In this document: piece after piece, positions 11,745 to 23,838 of the stretch | Layout of the letters: each line of letters opens with the position of its first letter | Position numbering within the stretch: position 1 is the stretch's first letter | NCBI GenBank assembly: GCA_949752735.1 | Contig: OX457053.1 | Location: 2,302,084-2,366,083 of the forward strand | Source of the DNA: Lumbricus terrestris | Lineage: Eukaryota; Annelida; Clitellata; Crassiclitellata; Lumbricidae | Reading direction: 5' to 3' | DNA length: 64,000 bases | Made by a program: the position numbers and the translations under genes | The notes under the pieces: model-generated | Told to the model about the DNA's origin: nothing | Database searches by the model: none | What the model saw: the letters and a program-made list of their open reading frames with translations, nothing else

Positions 11745-14700
11745 ATGATCAGCAACGTTGGACTTTTCCTGATTCTCCTTGGTAAGTGCAATATTGATTA
11801 GCATCTCTTTATGGCCTATATAGCGTTTTCAATTCATAAAGCAGGATGATATTATGAAAATAATATGGTTTGATTTTCTGCAAATATGGACATTATTAGG
11901 CTATGAGAGAAACGATTTAAAGTGGAGTCTAGATTATTTTGTGCAGTCTACATAATACTATATTAAGAGAGGCATTTGGGATGCTGTTCGCAGCCAAATA
12001 ATGCTGGCCAATATTATGGATTTCACCAATCGTGTAGGTCGTAGAGGCTAAGCCAAATTCGTCAGTCGCCCAGTAAAATAATGTAAAGCCTTTGTAGTTC
12101 TCGTGCAATGGTTGACTGTACTACTTGGATGTTCATCAAAAACCACTGAATAGTGCATAATTCATGCGCGAACAAATCAAATAAGATAAACAAGTAAGTG
12201 CACTCTTTGTTATTACCAATAATTGCTAAACAACACTGGCGGACTAGTACAGCAATATAAATTAACATAAACATCCAATTTTACTTAAAACCAGATACAT
12301 GTATGTATTTCTTGAGGGTTGATAGGGAGTTCAAGGTTCCTATAGTCATTCTTAAGACCCCATAGCATATTTTTCATTGTACACCCCATCTCCACATAAA
12401 CCAACTCTAAGTCATTTTCCTACAATGCTCGTTCTGAGTGAGATCATGGGTCTAATAAAATTAATATGCGCATAGTACTGTAGTCTAACTCTGGATATTT
12501 CCTTCATTTGATCGTCTGCTCTTATCAGTACCCGATCACGGCGTCTCGGATGTATTTTTACATCCAGCTGGCTTTGGTTGGGTGTGCCCACTGCCCAAGT
12601 GATAGACCCATGGAGGACACGTCCTGGTCTTGCGAGAACCGCAGAAACAGGCGGCATCGGCAAGACTGCATAGCTCTTAAATCTTTGAAATGTCACAAAA
12701 CTCACCATGGAGATAGGCCTATCTCTGAAGTAGGCCTGCTAGCCTAATCATCAGCATTAACTTGGAGCCTTTCCATTGTTAGCAGGTCAGCAATAATTTT
12801 ATGATAGCCATTCCAGGACTGCTTATACCAGACGGAACCGCGTAATATCTCGTACCAGTGGCGTCATGTCTTTATTTGTAATAATTATACAGTACTAACT
12901 GCACGGCAAGCACGCTAGGACTGATTGAGATGTCTACTGCAGATCGTATGAGACTAAATCACCTGAATGAGTACCAAGTAATCTAAACCCTCATTCCGAA
13001 AAATTAAGACATCGTCCATAAGATAGCTGAAAGGACTACTAGGCGTCATATGAATGTTTACGATCTCAAGAATTACTGACGTGCAAATGATATTGTATTG
13101 CAGGAGGATTGCTTTTTGTCAGTGAAACTGTGTCTGAAAGTTACACAAGAAACTACGATGGATACGTATTCACTTCGCCTGGTTTAAGTGCGTATAAAAA
13201 GAGAGATGAAGCTCAAACGTCGTGTGCGCAGAATGGATCCACGCTTTTAGAGATCAAGAGTGATAACGTTCAAGCCTTAACTGTTCAGTTTCTTAGCGAT
13301 ACAGGAATTCAGTTTACAGACCCATTGCTTCTATTTTTTACCAATGGAATGAGAAAAGACGACAGCTGGAATTGGGTCAATGGTCAGGACATAAGTAAGT
13401 CAGTTTCTATCATACATGTGCAGGCCCTACTACATATATTTTAACTATCTGTTGCGCTTAGTCACGGCCTCCTTCGATATGCTCTACTGTCTTGCAGGCT
13501 TCGTAAATTGAAAAAGATTGAAAATCCTGTAGAATATTTCATTCCTCAATCAAAATGAACTTTCGGTTCTTTTGCTGATGTCTATGTTTCCCCAGATAAT
13601 TATTTGAATGCCGCACAAGATATTGGTGTATGGCAATTAAATGCATCCAGCAAAATAAAGTGTCATTTTAAAAATTTATTTGTTCACAAAAAGTGTCCAT
13701 ATCTTGTTCTGTAGATTCAATTACCGTTTATGGCCAGGGCCAAGATCTAACTAATAGCTTCGGATACATCAATTTCAATACCAATCCTTTGGGTCTGTAT
13801 ATTGCCGCTGGTGTAGCGACAGACATGTCGAGAGGTTATATTTGCCAAGGTCAGTTTCAACTAAACCTACCAGAATCTATCAGTTCATCAATTACAATGA
13901 CTGTGTGCACTGTTTAATTTGTTGCAAATAAATAGCCATTATTCGCTGTTTCCATAATTATTCATTCACTCATTCATTCATTAGATGAATTTCTATAGCG
14001 CCTCTTCAAGAGGTTACTCAGAGGCGCTCCCAACCTCAGCGCGGCCAACTAAAACTGCCTTAAAATGAGATAGGAAAGCCTGAGCAGGATTTTTACAAAG
14101 AGAGCGGAGGGTCAGAGGAAGACCATTTCAGGTTGAGGGTCCTACCACCAAGAAAGCACGGTTCTGCAGAGTGGAAGTTCGAGCAAAAGGGACTGAGAGC
14201 AGACTTTGTTCAGTCGAACGAAGGAAGCGGAAGTGGTGAGAACTAAGAATAGGGCTACGGAGCTCACAAAGGTAGGCAGAAGCAAGGCCTAGCATGCAGC
14301 GCCAGACTTGAGTAGATATCCTATACTCAATTCGCTGCTTGAGTGGAAGCCAGTTGGAAACGTCACGCATATAGCTGGAGATGTGGCTGAATTTGGGCAT
14401 GCGGCCAAAAAGGCGGGCTGCAGAGCGCAGAATGCGATCAAGGCAACTCAGACGGGCAATTGGTAGGCCAGCATAGAGAGAGAGCAGCAGTAGTCAAGTC
14501 TGGCGGTAACAAAAGAATGGACAAGTGTTGCAGCAGTAGAAGTAAGCGAGCGAGCAACAGTGCGTAGTCGACGCAGTTGATAATAACAGGCACAGCCGAG
14601 TGAGTGAATGTCAGTATTATATTAAATTATGTGGTCTACCGCTAAAGTTCAGTCGCATTGTCATTTGATAAAGAAACAATATAACATGTTTTGACAACGT

Positions 14701-17700
14701 AGATCAGTTAGTCGCTTCCACCAGTTCATTTTACTATCGGAGACTAACCTCGGGTGCTTTTTTCACCCCACTATCAGTATTTTGCTGAATTTCCTTTACT
14801 GCTTTGAAGTTATGTCATGCGCTGTGGTGTATCTGTTCATAGATGATTTGCGCTTAATACCAGAATTCTTCTTTTATTTATATTGAATGCATGATCACGT
14901 GACCGACGTCATTTTTGTGAATTTGTGGTAATTCATATTGAAGAGTAATTTGTGGTGAAAGAGGTATTGACGGTTATCTGCAGCTAATCACGTTAAAGTG
15001 ATATAAAATGGATTGAAAATTGATGACAGTGATGAAGATAATCTAAAGTTTGATGATAGCAGTGATGTCTCGCATGGCTGTAGACTCGATGACTGTGCTG
15101 ATATTCGACTTTAGTTAGGTTTCATAGATTTCCAAATTTATGCTGACCTTGGTACAATTAGACCTACCGTTGTTGATCGGTTAAATTTTATATCATAGGC
15201 ATGAACTAGTGTGAGGTGAAAAATGCACCCCAGGTTATAAAATATGGGATTTTTATAGGTCAGCGTGTCTCTCAATTGATGCGATGAAAAAAATGAATGC
15301 CTGATCCTGGTGTCAAAAAGTTTGGATTACAATTATTATAGTAGACCCTAATGATTGATCAATGTTATGTACTAAACAGTTTCAGGTAAAGTCGACTGTA
15401 CGAATGGGTTTTCGAAGAATGGATCATGTTATAAAAGCAACAGCAGTCCAACGTTGTCTTGGTTTGATGCAAGGAATCGATGTTTAAACGATGGAGGAGA
15501 TTTAGCGTCGTTCGATTTTATCAACAATGACCAAGAATTAAATTCCACTCTTTATGGATCCTGGTTGAGTTCATCAACAACTTACTGGATCGGGATTCGA
15601 CGACAATGGTGGCAATGGCAAAGTAGGCATAGTGTCTTCTTACCGTTTAAACATAATTATTATAGTTCATTATTTGTTTAAAATGTATTCAATCGCTTTA
15701 GAGCACTCACTACACACCTGTTTGTATACGGTTTCTTAAATATACGTTATTCTTACAAAGGATTGCGTTTGTTGGCAAATTACTTTAACGAGAATTCGGT
15801 TTTCTCTAGACTCAACATCAATTGCACACAGGTATGTCATAAAAGTCATTCTAATTTCGTTTCTGGAGTCGGTGTAGGCCTAGTAGTCTAAAATGTTATC
15901 TATGGCATTACATCAACGGCTAGTTAGGCTAGTTTAACACTCCATTTCTCCAATTTTTATTCATTGCCTGTTTGATATCTGTGGTTGCATTGTATCAACC
16001 TGCACGATAGCCTATCTAATAGACTAATTAACGTTTCATTAGATCATGAAGCTAGATACACCAATTGGATGAGTGGTCGTCCGGTCTATCGTCCGGAGAG
16101 TTCGTGTCTTTGTCTTATGAAAAGCGGTACAGATTGGAAATGGATCGAATGCAACTGCAATTTCCCATTTCCATTTGTGTGCCTGACAGGTTTGTCCGTG
16201 ACTCGTGATTCTGCTTTTTATACAAGAATCTGTTGCTTATTTAACGATTAAGTTAATCGATCAAATGTCAACGTTTCTTTTGATTATTCGAGTCTCCGAA
16301 TTAGGAGTTCCGCTGCTTAATTACATGCAAGGTCTTCATTTAAAAGATGCAGTCACAGGTCTATAATTTTTAAAAAAACATTACGAAGTCAGGGCTTAAA
16401 GTGTGCCAGGACGGTCATGGACGGCGTCCTGGCACTAATTTTCGAGGCTGGACGCCGTCCTATCACTTACTTGGCCAGCACTGCCAGGACGGTCGTCCAT
16501 GACTGCATGGACGGCGTCCATGCAGTTACGGACGGCCGTTCATGACTGCATGGACGACCGTTCAGACAGCCATAGACGGCAGTGCATGGCAACAGGTTTG
16601 TATAGGACGTTGAGCTTTATGCCCAAATATTTCACAAATATTTCAGATATATCATTTTAGATTTCTAGAGTGTTATCCATTGTCTATCCATAATGAGCAA
16701 TTTTATTAAGATGACGTCTTAAAATGCCACCACTGCAGTGAGGAAATTCAAACATGCAAACAACGTGGAGAGGACATTTATTGAACTCGTAAACTGTGTC
16801 TTTCATCAATGAAATTATGAGAAATTTTTTACCATTACAGTTTGAGGAATTAACAAAAATTTAAACAGCTGAAGAGACACTTTTGAAGCCATAAACCACG
16901 ACTATCGGCACTGAAGTGATGAGCCGTTTAGTTAAAATGACAACCTAAAATGCTATTATTGCAATGTGGAAATTCGTAAAATTTGAACAATGGGGAGAAA
17001 ACATTTCTTGAAATCTGAAACCATATCTTTCAGCAACGAAATTATGAGGGATTTTGCAGTCAAGAAATTTGACAGATTTAAACAATAGCAGGACTCTACA
17101 GGAGACACTTTTGAAGTCGAAAACCACGACTATCAGCACTGAAATGATGAGCATTTTCGTCATAATGACAGTCTAAAAGCTACCATTACAGCATGGAAAT
17201 TCAAAAACATTTCGATATGTGGGGAGGTGCTATCACCTCCACCAAAACCCCTCCCTATGCTCAGTGGCTCAACTCAACACTAAGCAATGGTCGCAAAAAT
17301 ACAATAAGTATAAGTTAAGCCTTCATAGAATTTTTTCTAAAAATTAGGAAATCACATATTTTGAGTGGGCTGAGCCCGTAAAACCCGTAAATACGACATG
17401 CCCTTGAGTTTACTATGTATACGGTACCCATACGACGGCATACTTACAAACTTGTTATTGGCCTAAACTTTTAACTGTTGTGATTACGGTAAAGACAAAA
17501 CCCTTATCTTTTACAATAAAACTTTGACTTTTATTGTTATCCTGGTAGCTTGCTACTCTGAAAAACGACTTATTCTTGAAGTTTTCATGACTTTATCGTT
17601 CATAAAATAGCTGGCAAACAAGGGCCGAAAATGGCTCCAGTTGAGGTCGACACAGCAAAAAAATGCGTTGGTCGCTGGGGTTCCGCCCCAAACCCCGCTG

Positions 17701-20700
17701 GGGGAGCTTACGACGCTCCTCAGACCCCCTAGTCGGCATGGGCTTCGTGCCTTCGGCACTCGCAGCTTAGCGCCTTCAGCGCTTGCAATATGAGCACCCT
17801 TTAAGAAAACATTTCTTATGCACCTCTGGGAGGGAGGAACGGCTTATGGCTTCAGCCCCCCAAATCTGAAATCCTGGCGCCGCCACTGACGACCAATTAA
17901 GTCTCCGTATACAATACAGCGTCTTGGCACTTCTTGTTTTTACACTTTAAGCACTGTACGAAGTATTTTTTTATCTACTGGTCTGGTGTGCGCTATGGCA
18001 ATTTATTACCAATCTGGTTGGTATTGTAACAGAACTTGATTTCCATTGGTGCAAAAAAATCACTTCAAATAGCTTAAACCAATTATACAGATTTTAAATA
18101 AAAGCGATGATTTGTATGTTTCAGAACCACAAACAACTCCAGCTAACTCAGCATCCACAACACAAGATACCTCCACAGTTTCAACATCAACGACAACAAC
18201 TTCTCCCGGATTCAGAAATAGTACTACCACATATCTTAGCCAGCCTAAAATGGAGTCATCATCATCATCAACAGGTAGGCCTATCTTTATAAGCAGCACA
18301 GCCAACCGTCGTAACATCTATTTGAATTTTAAGTACAGGTAACATCGTCCTAATAGGCTTAATCCTTTTCCACTCATTTAGGTTATTTGTGTAATATTTC
18401 AGCACGTTTTTCCAGATTTTTCTGCCTACATATTCATAATGATGGCGCATAAAGCTTCATAAAACTAGATACTATTGAATTTAACCCTAAAACCATTAAT
18501 TTCTATCATAATTATGATTATTCAGCTTTGCCTAATCAATTATGTTAACGTCACTGGAAGCAAGTATGCTAATATGACGTACAATCTCCATGTATTTGCG
18601 CGGTCATCTGTTATTTCATTCAATGGATAATAGCTACCTCTGTATATTTGAGTACTCTATATATATAAGAGATGGGTTGACACACCGCGACCTGATACAA
18701 AAAGTTAATATGCTCCAACACATGTATACCAGCCAATGAGGCACCGGAAGACATCATAGTGAAATAATAAGCTATAATGATGTATCATCATCATCATCAT
18801 CTTGACCATCCTCATTACTGCGGAGCGGAGACCAGAGCCAACGACGTCAGTTTCCTCCATCCCTCTCTATTCCTCGCTCTCCTTACGCAATCCACCATCG
18901 ACAACCCCATCCATTCCTCTATATGCTACAATATTAAAAAGTAATATTAAAAAGTAATGTAAGGTAAATGTAATTTTGTACATTGCATTTCGATAGATAA
19001 TTAACATATCTCATTAGAAAAGACACCAGTGGCAGGTTCGCGAAAAGACGGTCAACTCAACCAGCAGATTCCGAAAAATAGACTGTTGATAGATAACTAG
19101 AGCAGTTCTGAGTTTCTGCTGCGCGGACGATGATCATGTCAGATGATGAAATTGCCGTCAGGATATCTCTTGAATCAACCCAGATAGTCATGCACACAGA
19201 ATAGGCATTTTTTAAAGAGGCTTCAAATTACTACCACTTTAAACCTGCTGAGCTGTAGGTGGACCATTCCAATCATGGATAAGTGACGGAACTCGCAACC
19301 AAAAAGGTCCAAACTTAGCATATCAAACAAGAAGTAAAGCCTACTTAGCAGACAATAATGCCAAACTTGTTAACGCTAAATATAAGGCCAGATATCATTG
19401 TTATACGATAGGCATTGTGTAGCGCTGATGATAATTATTGTTTCATAGACACAGCGCTTGGAATCGGTCTTGGAGTTGGAATTGGAGGCGCTCTGATGAT
19501 TGCTGCAATTATAATTGCCGTTATCCTCGTCATCAGAAAACGTGGATGTCCAAGGTTTGTCAAATATGATCTGCACAATCTGAAGTAGACCTATATAACC
19601 AATGGGCGCTTGCAATAAAATAGGCTACTATAGGAATAGTCTAGACCTGATAATTGCTTTTCTCTTAGGCTTAAACCTAATACGAATTTTTATCGGACTG
19701 TTCCTATGATAATTTTATCATTACTGTGAGAAATCCTCCACTTACGCTTAATATCCAATTGAATCCGTGAATATTTATTTCAATTGTAATTAAAATGAGT
19801 AGGCCTAAACATGCGTTTCTAACACTCCGTCGTCTCAAATTAGCAGGTGAAGCTCCTATACTGACCTCAGTTATCCTCGAACCTTAGAAAATATTCGAGG
19901 GTACTGGACATTAAAACAGTCTTCAATAAACTTAATTTCATTTAGACTCTAAGGGAAAACAGTTTGTCAAGATTTGATACACGGAATGCTATTGCAAGCG
20001 CCCAGGTTTGCTTAGCAGGATCGAACCTGTGCCTTTGGCCACAGGGCAAGCGCGCTATTTAATGCGTATGAAATATACGCAGGGACGCCGAGAGAGGTGG
20101 CTAATGTCATGGGACCCGGCGACTTTAAGGGACCCGTGCTACATGTATAATTATAGGTATTTATGTAATAGATAGAAAAGTCTTTTATTCATACCATTTT
20201 AATATAATAATTTATTGCAGTGGAAATTAACTGCGAACTACCATCAGTTTAACCAGGTTTCCAATTGAATAAAATCATAGTTTATATAATATATAAACTA
20301 TGATTTTGGAATGTTGCATTTATTGGCCTATGCATATTATGTATAGGCCAATAAATGCAACATTGTAGGTCACACATACCATTTTAACACTTCACTTTGC
20401 TTATGAAAATTTCGTTTCTCCTAACCTAGCCAAGAGATTGCCTAGAGACCCGTGTCTGCTCTGCCTCCCTTCAGTAATAAATTATCTCTCGTCAGCCCTG
20501 TAAACACTACATTGTGCTCAGATACGCCTTGGTGTGTATATACTCAAACCAACTAATGTATTTCTATACATGTACAACGAACAATCTCAAGGCATCCACG
20601 AATCAACGCTAATAATTGCAATTATAGATGTTTCGAGGAGACGCCAAAGTCGAGCCCTCCGGACGTGACCCTGCATCCAATTCCAGACCACTACGCTGAA

Positions 20701-20946
20701 ATACCAAACCAGAATGGATCTGGCAACAATCCCACACTGGACACAAACCAATTCCAATCAAATCCTCCAGTCGTTTACGCTGAGCTGGAGATAGTCACCG
20801 CGTCCTCGCCTTCCACGGAAAATGATTCCATCTCCCTTTTAAGCTCGAAAACGGCCACACTCCCTCCACCTAACTCTCACAAGACAACGAACCACTTCAC
20901 TGTTGATGGTCAGGAGTATGCAGAAGTTACAGTCGCTGGAATGTGA
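11745..20946 (+). CDS. Gene A: double-CTLD type I membrane receptor with YAEL/YAEV tail
   Basis: Eight exons: 11745-11781, 13104-13394, 13715-13849, 15386-15622, 16043-16189, 18125-18274, 19449-19554, 20628-20946. All use GT-AG splice sites, with phases 1,1,1,1,1,1,2, and join into one frame of 1422 nt (473 aa). The signal peptide starts MISNVGLFLILLG and continues in exon 2. CTLD1 has SCAQNGSTLLEI and SRGYICQG and lacks the inner Cys pair. CTLD2 is long-form: DC..GSCY, RNRC, YWIGIRR, WWQWQ, WKWIECNC, FVCLTG; EPN/WND calcium-site residues are replaced by GRP and WIE. The stalk is rich in Thr/Ser. The helix has GIGLGVGIGG, followed by RKRGCPR as a stop-transfer. The tail has HYAEI, VVYAEL (ITIM consensus) and EYAEV. 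It is probably a surface recognition receptor with inhibitory signalling; ligand unknown. It forms a head-to-head pair with gene B, whose ectodomain is nearly the same. Confidence 0.85.
12400..12720. other. Unassigned open region in gene A intron 1
   Basis: Both strands are open over about 240-300 nt here (12412-12708 minus, 12508-12747 plus). I see no recognisable domain, no splice-site pair and no match to the receptor exons. It is probably transposon debris or chance. Confidence 0.25.
13975..14610 (-). mobile_element. CR1/L2-like LINE 3' fragment in gene A intron 3
   Basis: Minus-strand frame 14400-14128 encodes PKFSHISSYMRDVSNWLPL, then AYLCELRSP and SVPFARTSTLQNRAF, a close relative of the longer copy at 43575-44330. 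It ends with the family 3' tail GGAGCGCCTCTGAGTAACCT..AGGCGCTATAGAAATTCATC and an (ATGA)n run at about 13965-13990. The upstream part up to about 14600 is frame-broken. Confidence 0.85.
16390..16600. repeat. Cluster of GGACGxCGTCC palindromes
   Basis: Within about 200 bp there are many overlapping short inverted repeats built from GGACGG/CCGTCC and TGCATGGACGGCGTCCATGC, in gene A intron 5. The GC content is higher than in the surroundings. Units are irregular in length and spacing and form nested hairpins. Confidence 0.8.
16700..17220 (+). repeat. Degenerate tandem repeat, period about 228 bp
   Basis: Segments starting near 16712, 16938 and 17166 share ATGAC..TCTAAAATGC, ATTGCA.TG.GGAAATTC and, in the first two, GACACTTTTGAAG followed by ACCACGACTATC. 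About two and a half diverged copies lie in intron 5 of gene A. Confidence 0.65.
17600..17892. mobile_element. hAT-type MITE right end (CCGCCACTG)
   Basis: The block ends with AATCTGAAATCCTGGCGCCGCCACTG, the same terminus as the elements at 42657-42796 and 46555-46849. Short direct duplications of CCTTCGGCACTCGCAGCTTAGCG type lie inside. The left end was not located with certainty. Confidence 0.55.
18780..18925 (-). mobile_element. Probable RTE-like LINE 3' end with (ATG)n tail
   Basis: A (TCA)n run at 18785-18800 on the plus strand is the TGATGATGA-type tail when read in reverse. The adjoining minus sequence gives basic/tryptophan-rich pieces (such as RWLWSPLRSNEDG) seen at ends of such elements. 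A similar (CAT)n-flanked piece is at 60960-61075. Confidence 0.4.
20271..20364. repeat. Two adjacent hairpin-forming inverted repeats
   Basis: 20271-20307 is a near-perfect palindrome with 17-bp arms starting AAAATCATAGTTTATAT and a 3-bp centre. 20310-20331 and 20343-20364 are perfect 22-bp inverted arms (AATGTTGCATTTATTGGCCT..) with an 11-bp loop. Both lie in intron 7 of gene A. Confidence 0.9.
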
Positions 20947-23838
20947 ATTAATACAAATTTCTTCTTTAATATAACTGCGTGAACCACTGTGCATTTGTGC
21001 AATAGCCTAAGTTGAAAACTTCTAACTTTAAACAAAAATCACGTTAAACATTTTGGCGTTTGAAATGAGCTCGTGTGGCATAAAATAGCTCCATGCAGTA
21101 TTATGTATACGTAACCACTTCCTTCGCATTGTACTTTTAGGATTGCCCATGCCATTGGCGGGCTGATAATTATGGTCTAAATGATAAAAAATATTAGCCA
21201 GACATCTTGTAGCCTATGTAAGCTTAGCCTACTTATGCATTTCACAGTGCTGTCTCCTTCGAACTACCCATCGAAATCTACATGTAGCGTATCACGGAAA
21301 ATTGTCAGAAACCCTGTATTTTTATAGACTTGATTATTAAGTCAGTGATAGCGTTGGTCTCTTTCATGCACTAATCTATTTTCTGCGATTATGATAAATT
21401 TTTAAAATTAATATTCCAATTTACACACTACTAGAGTGCCTATCATTGACCATAATGACCATTTGATCATTGACTAAATATCTTTGGATGTAATAATGAC
21501 TTAAACGCTTTGCCTGCCGTATTTTCTCTTTTACAATATCATGTTCTCTTCTGCATAAAATTATTTTAGCACGCACTTTTGAAACCAAAAGAGACGCTGC
21601 ATAATCTATTAACACGGTTCTTTTCAGTTGAAAGCCGCTCTGTGATGTGGAAGTGTGTTTATACTAACTGGCATAGTAATTATTAATATAACTGCGTTAT
21701 ATATAACACATAATACATAATATACATAATACATATAATTATATGTTATTAGTATTGTATTTCATGCGTCATGCAGTAACTAAAGATTTTAAAACATTTT
21801 GAACTTAGTCTAAACGAGCTCAATTATGGTTTATGGATGTTTATGGTTATTATAATGGTTTTGTATGGTTCTAAAATTTAGAATGGTTTTGTAAATCGTG
21901 ACTTTAACCTACATCAGCAATGGAGTTGAATATAAATGAGCTAACACGAGTTCGTTGCCACGCGTCATAGTTGCTGTATGATTTTAAGGTGCCCGAAGCA
22001 GACCCTTTGTTGTGAATCGTGACTGCTTGTGACTGCAATAGATTTTAACATACATGTATCTACAGAGTTGCTGTGGGGCATTGAACGTGGCATTCTTTGT
22101 GTGTATTGGCATACATCATAGCCGTGTTGCTGACTGTAGCTGCCTAAAGGCATGAGCTGTGAGTGTCGAATTCCAAAAGAAAATGCTTTCAAGCACTTCC
22201 TTGTCTAGGTTTTAGCGGTAGGCCTTCACATCAAAAAGTCCAAGTGAGGTATTTGCTGTGGCATTAAAATGCCTTCTCTAAAAAGGATAGCTGTATCGTT
22301 GACTATGTGGGTGAAAATGTGTGTGTGACTGTGTATATGTTAAATGCTGATAGATAGGCTATAAACCGCTATATAATATGAATAGTAGATCTGATAAAAT
22401 ATCTCTGTCCCCCCCCCCAGCTCCTAACATAGGCTCTCTGAAGCTTCCTGATTCAACCAGTAGCTATCCCGATTGAATGGAAAGGGTGCGTTAAGAAATT
22501 TAACTGGTTACGCAAGAGCACAGGAACACCGTGTATTATTTATTTATTAATTTTTCCATTTGCTATACGGCTATTATAGCACGCCTTCAAGCTCTCTACT
22601 CAGAGGTGCTCCCAACTAAAGCGTGGACACTACATCGGAGTTTCACGCCGAAGCGCACGAGCAATAATATTACGAGTGAAGAACTTGTTCAAGGTCCCTT
22701 CGCACTACGCAGCGGCTTGAAGTGGATTCGAACCCGGAACCCCCGGTTCCAAGGCACTGAACCCACCACCGTACCCCAGAGGTTTAGAATGAAGTTGAGA
22801 ACGAAGACGAATATAAATTATGTGAGCAAAAATGTGGGAAACAAGGCATCTGACGTCTCGGACATGGTACGCGCCACTGGTTGTTCTCTACCAGTGCCAG
22901 TCCCAAGTCTGGATGAGGAAGCAGGGCGTCGCTAATGATCTTTGTTATCACAGTGACGTTAAACTGCAACTACTTGGCCTACTACTTGGGTAAAGTAGCT
23001 GGGTGTACACCTCTCCCCTCTGACATCGACCCTACCCGAGCCACATCAGACGCTGCACCACGCCTTTGGAATTAACTGCCTTCCAAATTTTGCTCTTCCC
23101 CTTTCCTCCTCCATCTTTGCTGGTCACCTACCATCACCTTCCTAAGGTTCTTAAATCTCCTCGACTTTTCCATTCCAAGCTAGAGTCTCACCTCATTAGG
23201 AACTCTTGTCCTACTCACATGATGTCTCACCTTCCAATTCTCCACCTATACGCCACCCACCTTAGCAGCTACTCTGCCACCTGGGATCCTTTGGTAACCG
23301 GATTACGACCTCCCTCATTCAACTCTTTTTTACAACCCTTCTGACTGGACATAGCCCTCGTGACTAAGCTGGCGCCCTACGCCTCGCTTTCTAGTGGCGC
23401 TTCACAAATTTGGAGATTACGATTACGATTAAGATTAGGACTCTTATACTCAACCCATAGCTCATAAATTAATTCATTCCGATAAATTATATAGCGCCTC
23501 CTCAATGAATCTACTCAGATTGCTGCAAAAACACTTACCACAAGTGGCAGAAAGCAATCCAGCTATAGTCACCATGGATGTGGATATCATAATATCCAGC
23601 GCTGCCTACTGCTACGAAGCCATTGATCCGTGGAGATATTTAAATGGTTCTCGGGTCTATAAGCTTAGGCCTACCTATAGACGGAAACACATGCTTTATG
23701 ATGCTACTTCAGCATGCATTGGCCCTTTTTAAACATTAATTGCATCGTCCGTTTCATTGAAAATAATCTGCATATTGTATTGGTCCTTTTTTGAGGTAAG
23801 CTTACTTAAAATGCGATATATAATTATATTTATAGGCC
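20947..23838. other. Intergenic sequence 3' of gene A
   Basis: AT-rich sequence holding the presumed 3' UTR of gene A, a SINE (22555-22795), a poly(C) run (about 22409-22418) and LINE-like 3' debris (about 22960-23440, ending in GGAGATTACGATTACGATTAAG, a tail also seen inverted at 63560-63600). No receptor exons were found. Confidence 0.5.
22555..22795 (-). mobile_element. SINE, tRNA-like head, LINE-like 3' tail (family 1)
   Basis: Read on the minus strand: a tRNA-like head with GGTTCGAATCC-like B box (at about 22725-22735), then CAAGCCGCT.., ACCTTGAACAAG, CGCTTCGGCGTGAAACTCCG and the tail GGGAGCACCTCTGAGTAGAGAG..CTATAATAGCC. Other copies lie at 34365-34560, 44615-44820, 46850-47065, 49700-49895 and 55985-56185. 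Confidence 0.8.

Noticed and set aside
16390..16600. CRISPR-like array
   Set aside because: The genome is eukaryotic and the repeats are nested palindromes without regular spacers.
22531..22935. 134-codon plus frame as a gene
   Set aside because: Most of it is the antisense of a SINE.
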